Positions 7,639 to 15,783 of a stretch of 58,881 nucleotides of DNA are shown here, one piece after another. The stretch is from an uncultured Pelagibacteraceae bacterium (lineage in GTDB: Bacteria > Pseudomonadota > Alphaproteobacteria > Pelagibacterales > Pelagibacteraceae), in the NCBI GenBank assembly GCA_902622245.1, contig CACNPC010000008.1:1-58881 (forward strand), given 5' to 3'. How positions within the stretch are numbered: position 1 is the stretch's first letter; the number at the start of each line of letters is the position of its first letter. The notes under the pieces are model-generated. The model was not told the origin of the DNA, made no database searches, and saw nothing but the letters and a program-made list of their open reading frames with translations. The translations under genes and the position numbers were made by a program.

Positions 7639-8571
7639 TTACTTTTCCTTATAGAATATTCTTCCTAAGGAGGTTGGAGTATTCAGTTTTATTTTTCTAC
7701 TGTCACGAGAGATTACAACTAAAACTATTATTGTCATTAGATAAGGTAATGCACTTAAAAATTGAACGGGTATTCTAAACCCAATTGCTTGCATATGTAA
7801 TTGTAGAATTGTAATACCACCAAAAATTAAAGCACCAATTAAAACTTTTATAGGACTCCAGGTTGCAAATACAACCAAAGCTAAAGCTATCCATCCTCTT
7901 CCAGCTGTCATATTTTCAATCCACTGTGGAGTGTATATTAAAGATAGATATGCACCTGCTAAGCCACACATAGCTCCTCCATAAAGTATACAGCAGTATC
8001 TAACTAGAATAACATTTATACCTTGATTAGATGCTGAAACAGGCGAATCACCAACAGCTCTAACAACTAAACCTAATTTAGTTTTTTTCAAAAAATAATT
8101 AGTTAAAAATGGTAAAGTAAAAGCAAAATATAAGATTATAGAGTGCCCAAATAATATTGGACCAAAAAACGGAATACTTTCTCTTAAACTTGAAAATAAA
8201 ATTGGAAATTCTTTTCCAGGGATACCAACAAAATTTTTTCCTAACATTGCGGATAAACCAATGCCAAAAATAGTTAATGCCAAACCTGTTGCAACATGGT
8301 TTGTAAGAAGAGATTGAGTTAAAAATCCAAAGATTAGTGAAATTATAACTCCTGATAACATAGAACCTACGATTGCTATAAAAAGGTTGTCTGTTATTAC
8401 CATTAAAGCAAAACCAGATATTGCTCCGATTATCATCATTCCTTCGACACCTAAATTTAAAACTCCCGATCTTTCAGTAATTAATTCACCTGACGCAGCA
8501 AGTATTAATGGCACTGATGAAGCCATTATTGATCCTATTAGAATTCCTATAAAACTAATTTCTAAGCTCAT
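7639..8571 (-). CDS. ABC transporter permease (nucleoside/BMP type, NupQ-like)
   Basis: 310 residues, about eight to nine hydrophobic helices, BPD_transp_2 family. It contains the family block ELITERSGVLNLGVEGMM near residue 28 and GRGWIALALVVFATWSP near 225, which identify the shorter of the two permeases in BMP/nucleoside importers. Its ATG lies inside the end of the upstream permease gene (17-base overlap). It should pair with the 359-residue permease as a heterodimeric channel in the inner membrane. Confidence 0.93.
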   Translation of the reverse strand: MSLEISFIGILIGSIMASSVPLILAASGELITERSGVLNLGVEGMMIIGAISGFALMVITDNLFIAIVGSMLSGVIISLIFGFLTQSLLTNHVATGLALTIFGIGLSAMLGKNFVGIPGKEFPILFSSLRESIPFFGPILFGHSIILYFAFTLPFLTNYFLKKTKLGLVVRAVGDSPVSASNQGINVILVRYCCILYGGAMCGLAGAYLSLIYTPQWIENMTAGRGWIALALVVFATWSPIKVLIGALIFGGITILQLHMQAIGFRIPVQFLSALPYLMTIIVLVVISRDSRKIKLNTPTSLGRIFYKEK

Positions 8572-9634
8572 TTTTTTTTAAATTTAAAATTTTAACTTTG
8601 AAAAAAAGCAAATAATCAGATGCGAGTAAAAAAAATAGGATCATACCCTGAAAGACTTGGCCGGTATATTTTGGTATTTGTAAAAAAATTTGAGCCGTTT
8701 CAGCACCGAGGTATGTCAATGCAACAACCAAAGATGCAAAAATTATGCCAAAAGGATTGAGACGACCTAAAAACGCAACAATAATTGCTGTAAAACCGTA
8801 ATCGGGGGATACCATTCTATGCAGTTGTCCAATAGGCCCAGTAATTTCACCAACTCCAGCTAATCCCGCACAAGCACCACTAATCATAAAAACAACCAAA
8901 ATCATGGTCTTTCCTTTAAACCCAGCATACTTAGCAGTTTTTAAACTTAGACCAGATACTTTAATCTGAAAGCCTAAATAGGTTTTATAAAGAATAAACC
9001 AACTTAACATAACTGCTGCAAGAGCTAAAAAAATACCAGCATGAATTCTCAAACCCTCAAATAATAATGGCATTCTAGATGAGTTACTAAATTGTCTTGT
9101 TTCAGGAAAATTAAAACCTTCAGGATTACTCCATGGCCCAACTACTAAGTAATCTAAGAGTAGCTTTGATACATAAACCAACATAAGACTAACTAAAATC
9201 TCGTTTGTATTAAAATATGTTTTAAGTATTGCTGGGATAAGTGCAAAGATCATTCCCCCGATTGCTCCAGCAATTATAACTAAAGGCAGTATATAAAAAC
9301 CTTCTTGATTATAAAATAAAAGCGCAACTCCTCCTCCTACAATCGCACCAAAAGTTAATTGTCCTTCTGCACCAATATTCCAATTATTACTTTTAAAACA
9401 AAATGATAAACCAATAGCAATTAAGCAAAGAGGGGTTGCTTTGAGTAGCAATTCACTGAATCCATATAAATTTGCAATTGGAGTTATAAAGTAAAACTTA
9501 AGTGCTTCTATTGGATTAAAACCTAAAATATAAAAAATTATACCACCACCTAAAATTGTAAGTAAGATTGCAATAAAAGGAGTAAAAAAATATAATGCCA
9601 TTGGTACATCATTTCTTTTTTCAATTTTAATCAA
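8555..9634 (-). CDS. ABC transporter permease (nucleoside/BMP type, NupP-like)
   Basis: 359 residues, BPD_transp_2 family, with blocks ATPLCLIAIGLSFCFKSNNWNIGAEGQL (quoted only as the region around residues 66-93), SLMLVYVSKLLLDYLV and FTAIIVAFLGRLNP. This matches the longer permease of BMP-type importers. The start overlaps the ATPase gene by 8 bases and the end overlaps the next permease by 17 bases, so the three are translationally linked. Confidence 0.92.
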   Translation of the reverse strand: MIKIEKRNDVPMALYFFTPFIAILLTILGGGIIFYILGFNPIEALKFYFITPIANLYGFSELLLKATPLCLIAIGLSFCFKSNNWNIGAEGQLTFGAIVGGGVALLFYNQEGFYILPLVIIAGAIGGMIFALIPAILKTYFNTNEILVSLMLVYVSKLLLDYLVVGPWSNPEGFNFPETRQFSNSSRMPLLFEGLRIHAGIFLALAAVMLSWFILYKTYLGFQIKVSGLSLKTAKYAGFKGKTMILVVFMISGACAGLAGVGEITGPIGQLHRMVSPDYGFTAIIVAFLGRLNPFGIIFASLVVALTYLGAETAQIFLQIPKYTGQVFQGMILFFLLASDYLLFFKVKILNLKKNELRN

Positions 9635-11126
9635 TGGAACCTCCTCCCATTAGAACTCCTAATTTTTCTGGAGTGACTTCCTCTGAAGGCATTATTTTTG
9701 AAAGCTTGCCTTTGTAAATAACTGCAATTTTATCACTGAGTTTTAATAACTCCTCCGTATCTGTAGAAATTAAAATGGTTGATTTTTCTTGATCGTTAAT
9801 TTTTATAAGTGTTTCATGAATATAATTGATTGCACCCACATCGAGCCCCCATGTTGGATTGTAACAAATTAATAATTCTGGAGCTGTAATTAACTCTCTC
9901 CCTAAAATAAGTTTTTGTAAATTTCCACCCGATAGAAATTGACTTTTTAATTCAACATTGTCTGTATTTACTGAGAAGTCAGATAATATTTTCTTTGAAT
10001 GCTCTTTAATTTTTTTTTCATTTACCAAACCTTTTTCAAAAAAATTTGATGACTTAAAATTATTTAAAGCTACATTTTCATATATTTTTAATTCAGGTAC
10101 AGCCGCTTGAGATATCCTATCTTCAGGAGAAAAAGCCATTAAATACTCTCGTCTTTGCTTTGGATTTAATTTAGCAATTTCCTTATTTCGAAAAATGATT
10201 GATGTATCTGGTGTAATTATTTCCCCACTCAAAATTTGAAAGAGTTCGTTTTGACCATTGCCAGAAATACCCGCTATACCTAAACATTCTCCTTTCTTTA
10301 CAGAAAAATTTAGATTAATTAAATTTGTTTCAAAAGGATCATCGCTATAAAAATTTAAATGTTTTACTTTAAATATCTCATCTTTATTTTTGGAAATATT
10401 AATTTTTTTCTTAATTTTCGCTAGTTTTTGACCAACCATCTTATTTGCGAGAGTTTCAACTCTTTCATTTTGTGTTTGGCTAACCGATACAACCTTACCT
10501 TTTCGCATTACAGCAACCTCATCGCATAAAGACAAAACTTCTTTTAACTTATGAGTAATGTAAATAATTAATATTCCTTCATCACAGAATTTTTTTAAAG
10601 ATATAAATAATTCCTCTGTTTCCTGCTCAGTCAAAACAGATGTAGGCTCGTCCATGATTAGAACTTTAGGGCTTCTTAAAAGACATCTTATAATCTCAAC
10701 TTTTTGCTTTTGCCCTGCTGATAAATTTAATACAGGAACATCAAGATCAATACTAAAGTTATATTTTTTTAATATTTCATTTATTCTTATCCTTAAACTT
10801 TTGTTATCTTCAGTTGCATCTATACTTAAGTTTTCAAATACTGATAAAGTTTCAAATAAATTGAAATGCTGAAAAACCATTCCAATTTTATTTTTTTTGG
10901 CATCGAGTGGAGAGCTTAATTTTAAATTTTTTTCATTTAAAAAAACCTCACCATTATCTGGGCTTATTACACCAGACAGAATTTTTACTAATGTAGATTT
11001 TCCAGCTCCGTTCTCTCCTAATAGCGCGTATATTTTTCCACTTTTAAATTGAAGAGATACATTATCATTAGCTATACACCCTGGATATATTTTTGATATA
11101 TTTGATATTCTTAAGTCTGTTGCCAT
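9627..11126 (-). CDS. ABC transporter ATP-binding protein with two ATPase domains (nucleoside/BMP type, NupO-like)
   Basis: 499 residues containing two ABC domains. The N-terminal domain has Walker A GENGAGKST (about 37-45), signature LSAGQKQKV and Walker B LIMDEPTSVLT. The C-terminal domain has a degenerate P-loop (GISGNGQNEL, no Lys), signature LSGGNLQKL and LLICYNPTWGLD. This asymmetry is characteristic of the carbohydrate/nucleoside CUT2-like family. It energises import by the two permeases and the BMP protein encoded downstream. First gene of the operon; 138 bases of AT-rich spacer separate it from a divergent lipoprotein gene. Confidence 0.94.
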   Translation of the reverse strand: MATDLRISNISKIYPGCIANDNVSLQFKSGKIYALLGENGAGKSTLVKILSGVISPDNGEVFLNEKNLKLSSPLDAKKNKIGMVFQHFNLFETLSVFENLSIDATEDNKSLRIRINEILKKYNFSIDLDVPVLNLSAGQKQKVEIIRCLLRSPKVLIMDEPTSVLTEQETEELFISLKKFCDEGILIIYITHKLKEVLSLCDEVAVMRKGKVVSVSQTQNERVETLANKMVGQKLAKIKKKINISKNKDEIFKVKHLNFYSDDPFETNLINLNFSVKKGECLGIAGISGNGQNELFQILSGEIITPDTSIIFRNKEIAKLNPKQRREYLMAFSPEDRISQAAVPELKIYENVALNNFKSSNFFEKGLVNEKKIKEHSKKILSDFSVNTDNVELKSQFLSGGNLQKLILGRELITAPELLICYNPTWGLDVGAINYIHETLIKINDQEKSTILISTDTEELLKLSDKIAVIYKGKLSKIMPSEEVTPEKLGVLMGGGSID

Positions 11127-11264
11127 AACATTTCTTTAATATAATAAATCAATAACTCAATAATCTTTAAAATTTCCTATCTTTTCAAATTTGTATTAAA
11201 TTCAAACAATTTAATGAAAGTTTTGAACAAATTGTTAACATAATTCAACTTTAGGTATGTATTA

Positions 11265-11597
11265 ATGATTATTGCTTTTAAAAATAATACTTTATCAAAA
11301 AAACTTATTGCTCTGTTTATCACATTAACAATAATTTTTTTAACTGGATGCCAAACAATTAAAAAGAAATCTGATGAAGTGGCTGAAAAAGAGAATGAAA
11401 AATTCGGTCAATTCGTTGGAAAAGAAGTTAATGAGATGAGATTAGAATTAGGCTCACCGTCAGAAGATTTTGTCAATGAACTTGGAAATGAAATGCTTAT
11501 CTACAAAACAAAAAAATATGGAATTCCTTGTGAGAGAAAATTTGAGGTGAATGCATCTGGGTTTATTATCGGGTTTAGCTCTAGTGGATGTATTTAG
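11265..11597 (+). CDS. Small lipoprotein of unknown function
   Basis: 110 residues. The N-terminal hydrophobic segment (about 13-28) ends in a lipobox, LTGC, with Cys at about residue 29, predicting a lipid-anchored envelope protein. The mature part is charged (KKKSDEVAEKENEKFGQF) then a compact C-terminal region with VNEMRLELGSPSEDFV, IYKTKKYGIPCERKFEV and a terminal SSGCI. The two extra cysteines could form a disulfide. The 'G-x-P' block recalls SmpA/OmlA-like folds, but I cannot assign a family. Divergent from the nucleoside importer. Confidence 0.75.
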   Translation: MIIAFKNNTLSKKLIALFITLTIIFLTGCQTIKKKSDEVAEKENEKFGQFVGKEVNEMRLELGSPSEDFVNELGNEMLIYKTKKYGIPCERKFEVNASGFIIGFSSSGCI

Positions 11598-11598
11598 T

Positions 11599-11621
11599 CT
11601 TGTGGGGACTAGCCCCACAAG
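11599..11621. other. Perfect 9-bp inverted repeat (hairpin) after the lipoprotein gene
   Basis: CTTGTGGGG (11599-11607), loop ACTAG, CCCCACAAG (11613-11621). It begins two bases after the lipoprotein stop codon and lies before the convergent hsp20 gene. It is the most GC-rich spot locally, but no U-tract follows on either strand, so it is not a standard intrinsic terminator. It may protect 3' ends or mark a Rho-dependent end. Confidence 0.7.
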
Positions 11622-11629
11622 TAAGGTAC

Positions 11630-12076
11630 TTATTTAATTTCAATAAGTTTCTTTTTTTTATGTTCTGGGATAATCCTTTCACATGCGATTGTTAAAAGAC
11701 CATCTTTTAACTCTGCACCATTCACTTTTACATCATCTGCAATTGTAAATGATCTCGCAAATTGTCTTTGCGATATACCTTTGTGGATTATCTCTCCATC
11801 TTGGTTTTTGTTTTCACTTCTATCAACTTGTTTAGTTCTTACAGTTAATAGATTATCTTCAAACTCTACCTCAACATCTTTTTTGCTAAAACCAGCTAAA
11901 GCAACCTCTATTGAGTAGTTATCTTTGCCAGTTCTTCTTATGTTGTAAGGCGGGTAGTTTGATTGCATACTTAAACCACCATTGCCCAACATACTTTCGA
12001 ATTGGTCAAACATATCGTCAAAACCAATTGAGAAAGGCCGAAGTGAGTTGAAAATTGATAGATCCTTACTTGTCAT
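11630..12076 (-). CDS. ibpA: Small heat-shock protein, Hsp20/alpha-crystallin family
   Basis: 148 residues. N-terminal arm with FDDMFDQFESML; alpha-crystallin domain about 40-135 with NYSIEVALAGFSKKDVEVEFEDN, a beta6-loop region and the AFARSFTIADDVKV-type block; C-terminal anchor region IIPEHKKKKLIEIK containing the I-x-P motif (about 135-140). Such proteins hold unfolding proteins in soluble aggregates for DnaK/GroEL refolding. A strong AGGAGG ribosome-binding site lies 5 bases before the ATG. The leader carries a sigma-32-like promoter and can fold a ribosome-site-masking hairpin (see the separate entries), so both heat-shock transcription and thermal control of translation are plausible. 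Confidence 0.95.
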   Translation of the reverse strand: MTSKDLSIFNSLRPFSIGFDDMFDQFESMLGNGGLSMQSNYPPYNIRRTGKDNYSIEVALAGFSKKDVEVEFEDNLLTVRTKQVDRSENKNQDGEIIHKGISQRQFARSFTIADDVKVNGAELKDGLLTIACERIIPEHKKKKLIEIK

Positions 12077-12135
12077 ATTATCCTCCTTTAATTAAGCAAG
12101 TTTATATATTGCTAGCCCCATTAGGCGACTAACAA
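12077..12135 (-). promoter_or_regulatory. Candidate ROSE-like RNA thermometer in the hsp20 5' leader
   Basis: On the minus-strand RNA, CUUGCUU (12100-12094) can pair with AAGGAG (12088-12083) across loop 12093-12089, leaving G12097 bulged. This is the anti-Shine-Dalgarno arrangement of ROSE elements, where U(U/C)GCU pairs with AGGA. An upstream imperfect stem, roughly 12127-12135 with 12109-12117 (TTGTTAGTC with GGCTAGCAA, two G-U pairs), completes a two-hairpin leader. The length (about 55-60 bases) is short for ROSE. Folding was done by eye only. Confidence 0.5.
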
Positions 12136-12138
12136 TGT

Positions 12139-12168
12139 TTATATGGTAATTAATTTTGATATTTCAAG
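12139..12168 (-). promoter_or_regulatory. Sigma-32-type heat-shock promoter for hsp20
   Basis: Minus-strand reading: CTTGAAA (12168-12162), 15 bases, CCATATAA (12146-12139). This fits the RpoH pattern CTTGAAA / CCCCATNT and the alphaproteobacterial form CTTG-N17-18-CyTATnT. The -35 begins two bases beyond the upstream oligopeptidase stop codon. The expected transcription start is near 12131-12134, giving a leader of about 57 bases. The groES gene has a near-identical arrangement. Confidence 0.7.
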
Positions 12169-12169
12169 A

Positions 12170-14251
12170 TCAAGTGTTTAATTTTCCAGCTATTTTCAAA
12201 GCAAACGCGTAGTCAATTGCAATCTCCTCAATTGCTCCATCTCTTCCAGATTTTCCTCCATGACCTGCATTCATTTCTGTTTTTAATAAAAGTAAATTGT
12301 TATCCGTTTTGTAATCCCTTAATTTTGCAGTAAATTTTGCTGGCTCATCAAATAATACCCTGTTATCACTTAGACTTGTTGTTATCAAAATGTTTGGGTA
12401 ATCCATCTTTTTAATATTGTTATAAGGTGCATATGAAAATATGTAATCAAAGTGTTCTTTTTTATCTTTAGCATTTCCAAATTCATCAAATTCGCCGACT
12501 GTTAATGGTAACGAATGGTCTAAGTTCGTGGTCAACGAGTCAACAAAAGGAACAGCCATAACAATACCCAAAAATAATTCAGGCGCTTGGTTAACAACGG
12601 CTCCCATTAAAAGACCTCCAGCAGATCCACCCATTCCAATAATATTACCTTTGGACGTAAATTTTTTTTCAATTAAAAATTTTGCAGAAGCAATGTAATC
12701 TTCAAAAGTATTTTTCTTGTTTAATAACTTTCCCTCTTTCCACCATTTCATTCCTTTTTCCATACCGCCTCTAATATGAGAAGTTACCCATATAATATCT
12801 CGCTCTATTAAACTTATTCTTGTTGAAGAAAAACTTGGTGACATAGAACTACCGTAAGATCCATACCCATATAATAATAATTTTGCAGATCCATCTAATT
12901 TAGTTTTTTTATGTCTTGTTATGGTAATAGGAACCATTCTTCCGTCATGAGAGGCACACTCTAATCTTTCAACTACGTAGTCATCAGGATTATGGCCGCT
13001 AGGAATCTCTTGTTCTTTTACTAATTTTTTCTCCTTTGTTTTAAGATTGTATAGGTAAGTCCTTCCAGGAGTTTTTGGTGATGAATATGATAAATAAACG
13101 GCATCAGTATTTCTATTTTTTTGGGTTAACGAAACACCGGGTACTATAACTTTTTCATCTGAAAAAAATATTTCTTCTTCTTCATTATTTTTTGGATTTC
13201 TTAATATTAATTTTGATAATGCATTAGAAGTTTCAGATCTTATAATCCAATCATTTAAAAAAATTAATCCTCCAATTAAAACCTCTTCTCGTGCAGGTAT
13301 AAATATTTCCCACTCCTTTTTTTCTAAATCATTTGTCTTTTCGATCTTAAAATCTTCCGCATCTTCATTTGTATGTTTATAGAAATTACCATTCCATGAA
13401 TTGACCGAATATATTATCCCTCTTTTTCTTTTATCAATTAGTTTTGGTTTTGGAATTATTTCATCTGCTTTAAAATAATACTGTTCGGATGTATTATGAT
13501 CAGATGATGTAATAAAAAAATACTTTTCATCAGAGCTAAGACCTATTCCTACAGTAAATGCTTCACTTTCTTCTTTAAATATAAGAATATCTTTACTAGC
13601 AGGAGTTCCAATTTCATGCCTGTAAATTTCTCTTGGTCTGTGATTGTCATCAAGCTTAGAGTAAAAAATATATTTGTCATCTAAGCTAAATGTTATTCCA
13701 CCACTTGTATTTTCAATTTTTTCACCAACTTCCTCTCGACTTTTAATATCTCTTATATGTATGGTGTAATATTCAGATCCTTTTAAATCTAATGAATAAG
13801 CTAGTAATTTATCATTATAGCTAACTTCTAAGTCTCCAAGCCCAAAATATTCTGTTTTAAGCTTTTCTTTTTCTAAATCACCATTCCAAATTTCTTCTAT
13901 TTCATCAGAATCAATTTTTTTTCTTAACTTTATAGAATAATTTCCTTTTGTTGTTGTTTTTGTCCAGTAACTATATCTTACATCTTTAAACGGAAGAGAC
14001 TCATCATCAAGTTTAATTCTTCCTTTAATCTCATCGAATAAAACTTTTTGAATTTCTTTTGTATCTGACATTTGATGACTAAAATAATCATTTTCATCTT
14101 CAAGATATTTTCTCACCTCAGGCAATAATTTTGAACTATCTTTCAATACTTCAAGTATATTTTTCTGATGTATCCAACTATAATCGTCTTCCCAAGTTAC
14201 GTTGTGACAAGATTTTAATTCTGGTTTTTTTTTAAGCTGTGGTATTTTCAT
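12170..14251 (-). CDS. ptrB: Oligopeptidase B (prolyl oligopeptidase family serine peptidase S9A)
   Basis: 693 residues, close to E. coli PtrB. An N-terminal beta-propeller (about 70-400) with repeated YSKLDDNHRP-type blades is followed by an alpha/beta-hydrolase domain. The nucleophile motif GMGGSAGG, aspartate region SLSDNRVLFDEPAKF and histidine motif NAGHGGKSGR give the catalytic triad in the expected order. YGYGSYGSSM and SHIRGGMEKG are typical of oligopeptidase B, which cleaves short peptides after basic residues in the cytoplasm or periplasm. No signal peptide is seen. It is divergent from the J-domain gene, separated by 17 bases only. Confidence 0.94.
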   Translation of the reverse strand: MKIPQLKKKPELKSCHNVTWEDDYSWIHQKNILEVLKDSSKLLPEVRKYLEDENDYFSHQMSDTKEIQKVLFDEIKGRIKLDDESLPFKDVRYSYWTKTTTKGNYSIKLRKKIDSDEIEEIWNGDLEKEKLKTEYFGLGDLEVSYNDKLLAYSLDLKGSEYYTIHIRDIKSREEVGEKIENTSGGITFSLDDKYIFYSKLDDNHRPREIYRHEIGTPASKDILIFKEESEAFTVGIGLSSDEKYFFITSSDHNTSEQYYFKADEIIPKPKLIDKRKRGIIYSVNSWNGNFYKHTNEDAEDFKIEKTNDLEKKEWEIFIPAREEVLIGGLIFLNDWIIRSETSNALSKLILRNPKNNEEEEIFFSDEKVIVPGVSLTQKNRNTDAVYLSYSSPKTPGRTYLYNLKTKEKKLVKEQEIPSGHNPDDYVVERLECASHDGRMVPITITRHKKTKLDGSAKLLLYGYGSYGSSMSPSFSSTRISLIERDIIWVTSHIRGGMEKGMKWWKEGKLLNKKNTFEDYIASAKFLIEKKFTSKGNIIGMGGSAGGLLMGAVVNQAPELFLGIVMAVPFVDSLTTNLDHSLPLTVGEFDEFGNAKDKKEHFDYIFSYAPYNNIKKMDYPNILITTSLSDNRVLFDEPAKFTAKLRDYKTDNNLLLLKTEMNAGHGGKSGRDGAIEEIAIDYAFALKIAGKLNT

Positions 14252-14268
14252 TTAAATTTAATTAATTT

Positions 14269-14778
14269 ATGAATATTTTTTTTGCAATACTAATTATTTT
14301 TATAATTCTTTATATTTTACTCAATTGGTTTGCCAAAACCTCAACAAAAAAAATATCAAAATTTGTAAGAACATTTATTATAATTTCTTCAATATTGTTA
14401 GCGGTAATAATGGCATATGCAGGAAGATATATATTTTCCTTACCATTTATGTTGGCTATTTTGCCTTTAATTAAAACGAAAGCAGGTATTTCTTTATTTC
14501 AGCTATTTAGATTATGGGGACTTTTTAGAGTTTTAAAAAATTCTGGCAGATTTAATTTTAATCAATTTAATCAAAATATGTCATCTCAGAATATGAGTTT
14601 AGATGAAGCATATAGAATTTTAAATTTAGATCCCAAAAAAAAATATACAAAAGATGAAGTGATGAATTCTTATAAAAAAATTATGAAAAAAATTCATCCA
14701 GACAGAAGTCCAGAATTAAATAATATTGCTACTTTAGTGAACCAAGCAAAAGACACAGTCTTAAAATCGGTTGTTTAA
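14269..14778 (+). CDS. Membrane-anchored J-domain protein
   Basis: 169 residues. The N-terminal part has two hydrophobic segments (about 2-18 and 34-65). A C-terminal partial J-domain (about 113-168) contains LDEAYRILNLDP, a basic helix and the HPD tripeptide (KKIHPDRSP), which is required to stimulate DnaK ATPase. The architecture resembles Tim14/Pam18-like and DjlC-like membrane co-chaperones, with the J-domain at the extreme C-terminus. The substrate or partner protein is unknown. Ends overlapping by four bases with the convergent glycosyltransferase gene. Confidence 0.87.
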   Translation: MNIFFAILIIFIILYILLNWFAKTSTKKISKFVRTFIIISSILLAVIMAYAGRYIFSLPFMLAILPLIKTKAGISLFQLFRLWGLFRVLKNSGRFNFNQFNQNMSSQNMSLDEAYRILNLDPKKKYTKDEVMNSYKKIMKKIHPDRSPELNNIATLVNQAKDTVLKSVV

Positions 14779-15710
14779 GTATAACTTAGTATTGATTTGT
14801 ACACTTGTTCGACTTTAATTAAATTTGGATCAATTTCACTTCCATGTGTAATATTATTAATATCATATCCTTCAGGAATAATTCTAATATGATTAGGAGT
14901 ATAATCCGTATATGCTTTTGGTGAGTCCAATAAAATCACAAGGCTTGGTTTGCCAGATTGTGATGCAATATGTGAACCAAATGAATCATTCCCCACATAC
15001 ATATCTGCAGAAGCTATAAAAGGTATTACTTCTGAGATATTTTTGTCACTAAGATCTGTAATATTATCTCCTTCAACCTTATCCATTATTTCTTGAGCAA
15101 TTAATTTTTCATCAGGACCACACAAAATAAAAAAATTAAATTTATTTAGATTATTTAACTCATTTATTAGATTTGAGTAATTATTAGTACCCCATTTTGT
15201 TGTTGGACCTGAAGATCCAGCTCCTATTACAATGTTAAATTTTGATTTATCAAAATAAGTTGAGATACTTTTAAGTTTATTTTTATTTATGTGAATTTTT
15301 GTGTATGTTTGACATTTCTCTATGTTTAATACACTCGCAGTAAACTTTTGTGCTGCGTTGATTAAATGAAGATTTTTCTTTTTAAATAAAGGATAGTGAT
15401 AAATATCTTTTATTCCAGCTAACTTACACGCAATGAATATTCTAGGACTTGGATAATAAATAAATATTTTATCAAAATTGTATTTTTTTAATTCTGATGA
15501 AAAACTAAATATATTTTTAAATTTATTATATTTTTTATCTATTACTATGACTTCTTTAATTTTAGGATCATCCTCTAATGCATCCGACAAATTATTGCAT
15601 AATGTAAAAACTGTGATAGGTCCAAACTTTTCAGATAACTGATGCACATAACTAAGATGTAACAAATTTGCTCCAAGACCTATATAGCTAAGATAAACAC
15701 AAACTTTCAT
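14775..15710 (-). CDS. Glycosyltransferase family 9 (heptosyltransferase-like)
   Basis: 311 residues. C-terminal blocks IGAGSSGPTTKWGTNNYSNL (about 164-183, the nucleotide-sugar binding start), NFFILCGPDE and ADMYVGNDSFGSHIASQSG are those of ADP-heptose:LPS heptosyltransferases. N-terminal Rossmann half shows LSYIGLGANLLHL. The protein probably adds a core sugar to lipopolysaccharide on the inner face of the inner membrane; donor and acceptor are not known. The gene is isolated from the lipid A block at 41-46 kb and divergent from the DapA-family gene. Confidence 0.85.
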   Translation of the reverse strand: MKVCVYLSYIGLGANLLHLSYVHQLSEKFGPITVFTLCNNLSDALEDDPKIKEVIVIDKKYNKFKNIFSFSSELKKYNFDKIFIYYPSPRIFIACKLAGIKDIYHYPLFKKKNLHLINAAQKFTASVLNIEKCQTYTKIHINKNKLKSISTYFDKSKFNIVIGAGSSGPTTKWGTNNYSNLINELNNLNKFNFFILCGPDEKLIAQEIMDKVEGDNITDLSDKNISEVIPFIASADMYVGNDSFGSHIASQSGKPSLVILLDSPKAYTDYTPNHIRIIPEGYDINNITHGSEIDPNLIKVEQVYKSILSYT

Positions 15711-15783
15711 AAGTATTTAGAATATATTTTTTTATTATTTTTTTCTTAAATCTATTCTATAATTATAGTCATATAATTAAGTT

